Below, piece by piece: positions 11,319 to 11,464 of a stretch of 11,464 nt of DNA. Positions within the stretch are counted from its first letter, which is position 1; every line of letters begins with the position of its first letter. This DNA comes from Ophiostoma sp. CBS 140.51 (Eukaryota > Ascomycota > Sordariomycetes > Ophiostomatales > Ophiostomataceae), in the NCBI GenBank assembly GCA_029298735.1, contig JANSLP010000563.1, forward strand, positions 1-11,464, written 5' to 3'. The translations under genes and the position numbers were made by a program. Under the pieces are notes generated by a model. That model ran no database searches. It was not told the origin of the DNA and saw nothing but the letters and a program-made list of their open reading frames with translations.

Positions 11319-11464
11319 AAATAATTTAAATAAGTCTCGAAATATTAAGTGCCAAATTCAAGGACAAGCAGCAGTAAAACCGAATTGAGAGAGCCCTGAG
11401 AAGAGAGAGAAAAAATAGGTAAAACCCGAATAAGACGAAGAAAAGGGTGAGGCGGTGGGGACGT

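Larger units (their letters stand above)
9250..11464. other. Gene-free, strand-asymmetric purine-rich region
   Basis: I see no credible gene in these 2.2 kb. Open frames on the minus strand are short and give Ser/Leu/Phe/Pro-rich low-complexity peptides, and those on the + strand give Arg/Glu/Lys/Gly-rich ones, as expected from a purine-rich + strand rather than from coding. Pure purine runs of 22 nt occur at 10715-10736 and 10811-10832. No terminal inverted repeats, transposase frame, tRNA or splice-bounded exon set was recognised. It may be an extended promoter or long leader zone, or it may separate the PKS from a gene beyond the right edge. Confidence 0.6.

Noticed and set aside
8767..11464. 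HGATAR (AreA/GATA factor) sites, e.g. 9618-9623
   Set aside because: I counted about four, which is below the roughly eight expected by chance in 2.7 kb, so there is no enrichment. No CCAAT box was found either.
8767..11464. AGGGG and SYGGRG-like motifs (stress-response and CreA types)
   Set aside because: They are abundant simply because the + strand is purine-rich; no cluster stands out from the background.
1..11464. Mobile element or CRISPR array
   Set aside because: No transposase or reverse transcriptase frame, no long terminal or inverted repeats, and no regularly spaced repeat-spacer structure was seen.

Overview
The window is dominated by one very large minus-strand gene, a complete fungal highly reducing iterative type I polyketide synthase (HR-PKS). 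It occupies about 74% of the window (244-8712) with no interruption of the frame. The domain order, read 5' to 3' on the minus strand, is KS-AT-DH-CMeT-(pseudo-KR)-ER-KR-ACP. This architecture, together with pyrimidine-rich leaders on the coding strand and no bacterial-type operon packing, points to a filamentous ascomycete (Pezizomycotina). I cannot name the species, the product or an orthologue from sequence alone.

Layout: 1-243 is AT-rich sequence downstream of the PKS stop codon (3' UTR and termination zone), with no supportable gene. 244-8712 is the PKS. 8713-9250 is the probable 5' leader and core promoter. It holds a 418-nt stretch almost free of upstream ATGs, a TATA-like element, and a dense set of short repeats and a CGG-N6-CCG palindrome at 9097-9249. 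9250-11464 is about 2.2 kb with no credible gene. It is strongly purine-rich on the + strand (pyrimidine-rich on the PKS sense strand) and ends near the right edge in a cluster of seven G-tracts with G-quadruplex potential.

Function: all catalytic motifs I could inspect are present: the KS Cys/His/His triad, the AT Ser/Arg/His, the DH His/Asp, the CMeT SAM-binding loop with its His/Glu pair, the ER nucleotide-binding loop, the KR Lys/Ser/Tyr, and the ACP serine. The enzyme should therefore make a chain from malonyl-CoA that can be methylated from SAM and fully reduced, without a separate trans-ER of the LovC type. No thioesterase, condensation or reductase domain follows the ACP, so release needs a partner not encoded here. 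Two unusual low-complexity linkers (KS-AT and ER-KR) and an Asn-to-Ser change in the KR active site are the main protein-level oddities. No second cluster gene, mobile element, RNA gene or CRISPR array is visible.

Residue numbers below count from the ATG at 8712 as residue 1 (protein of 2822 aa). Domain borders are approximate because they were placed by eye.
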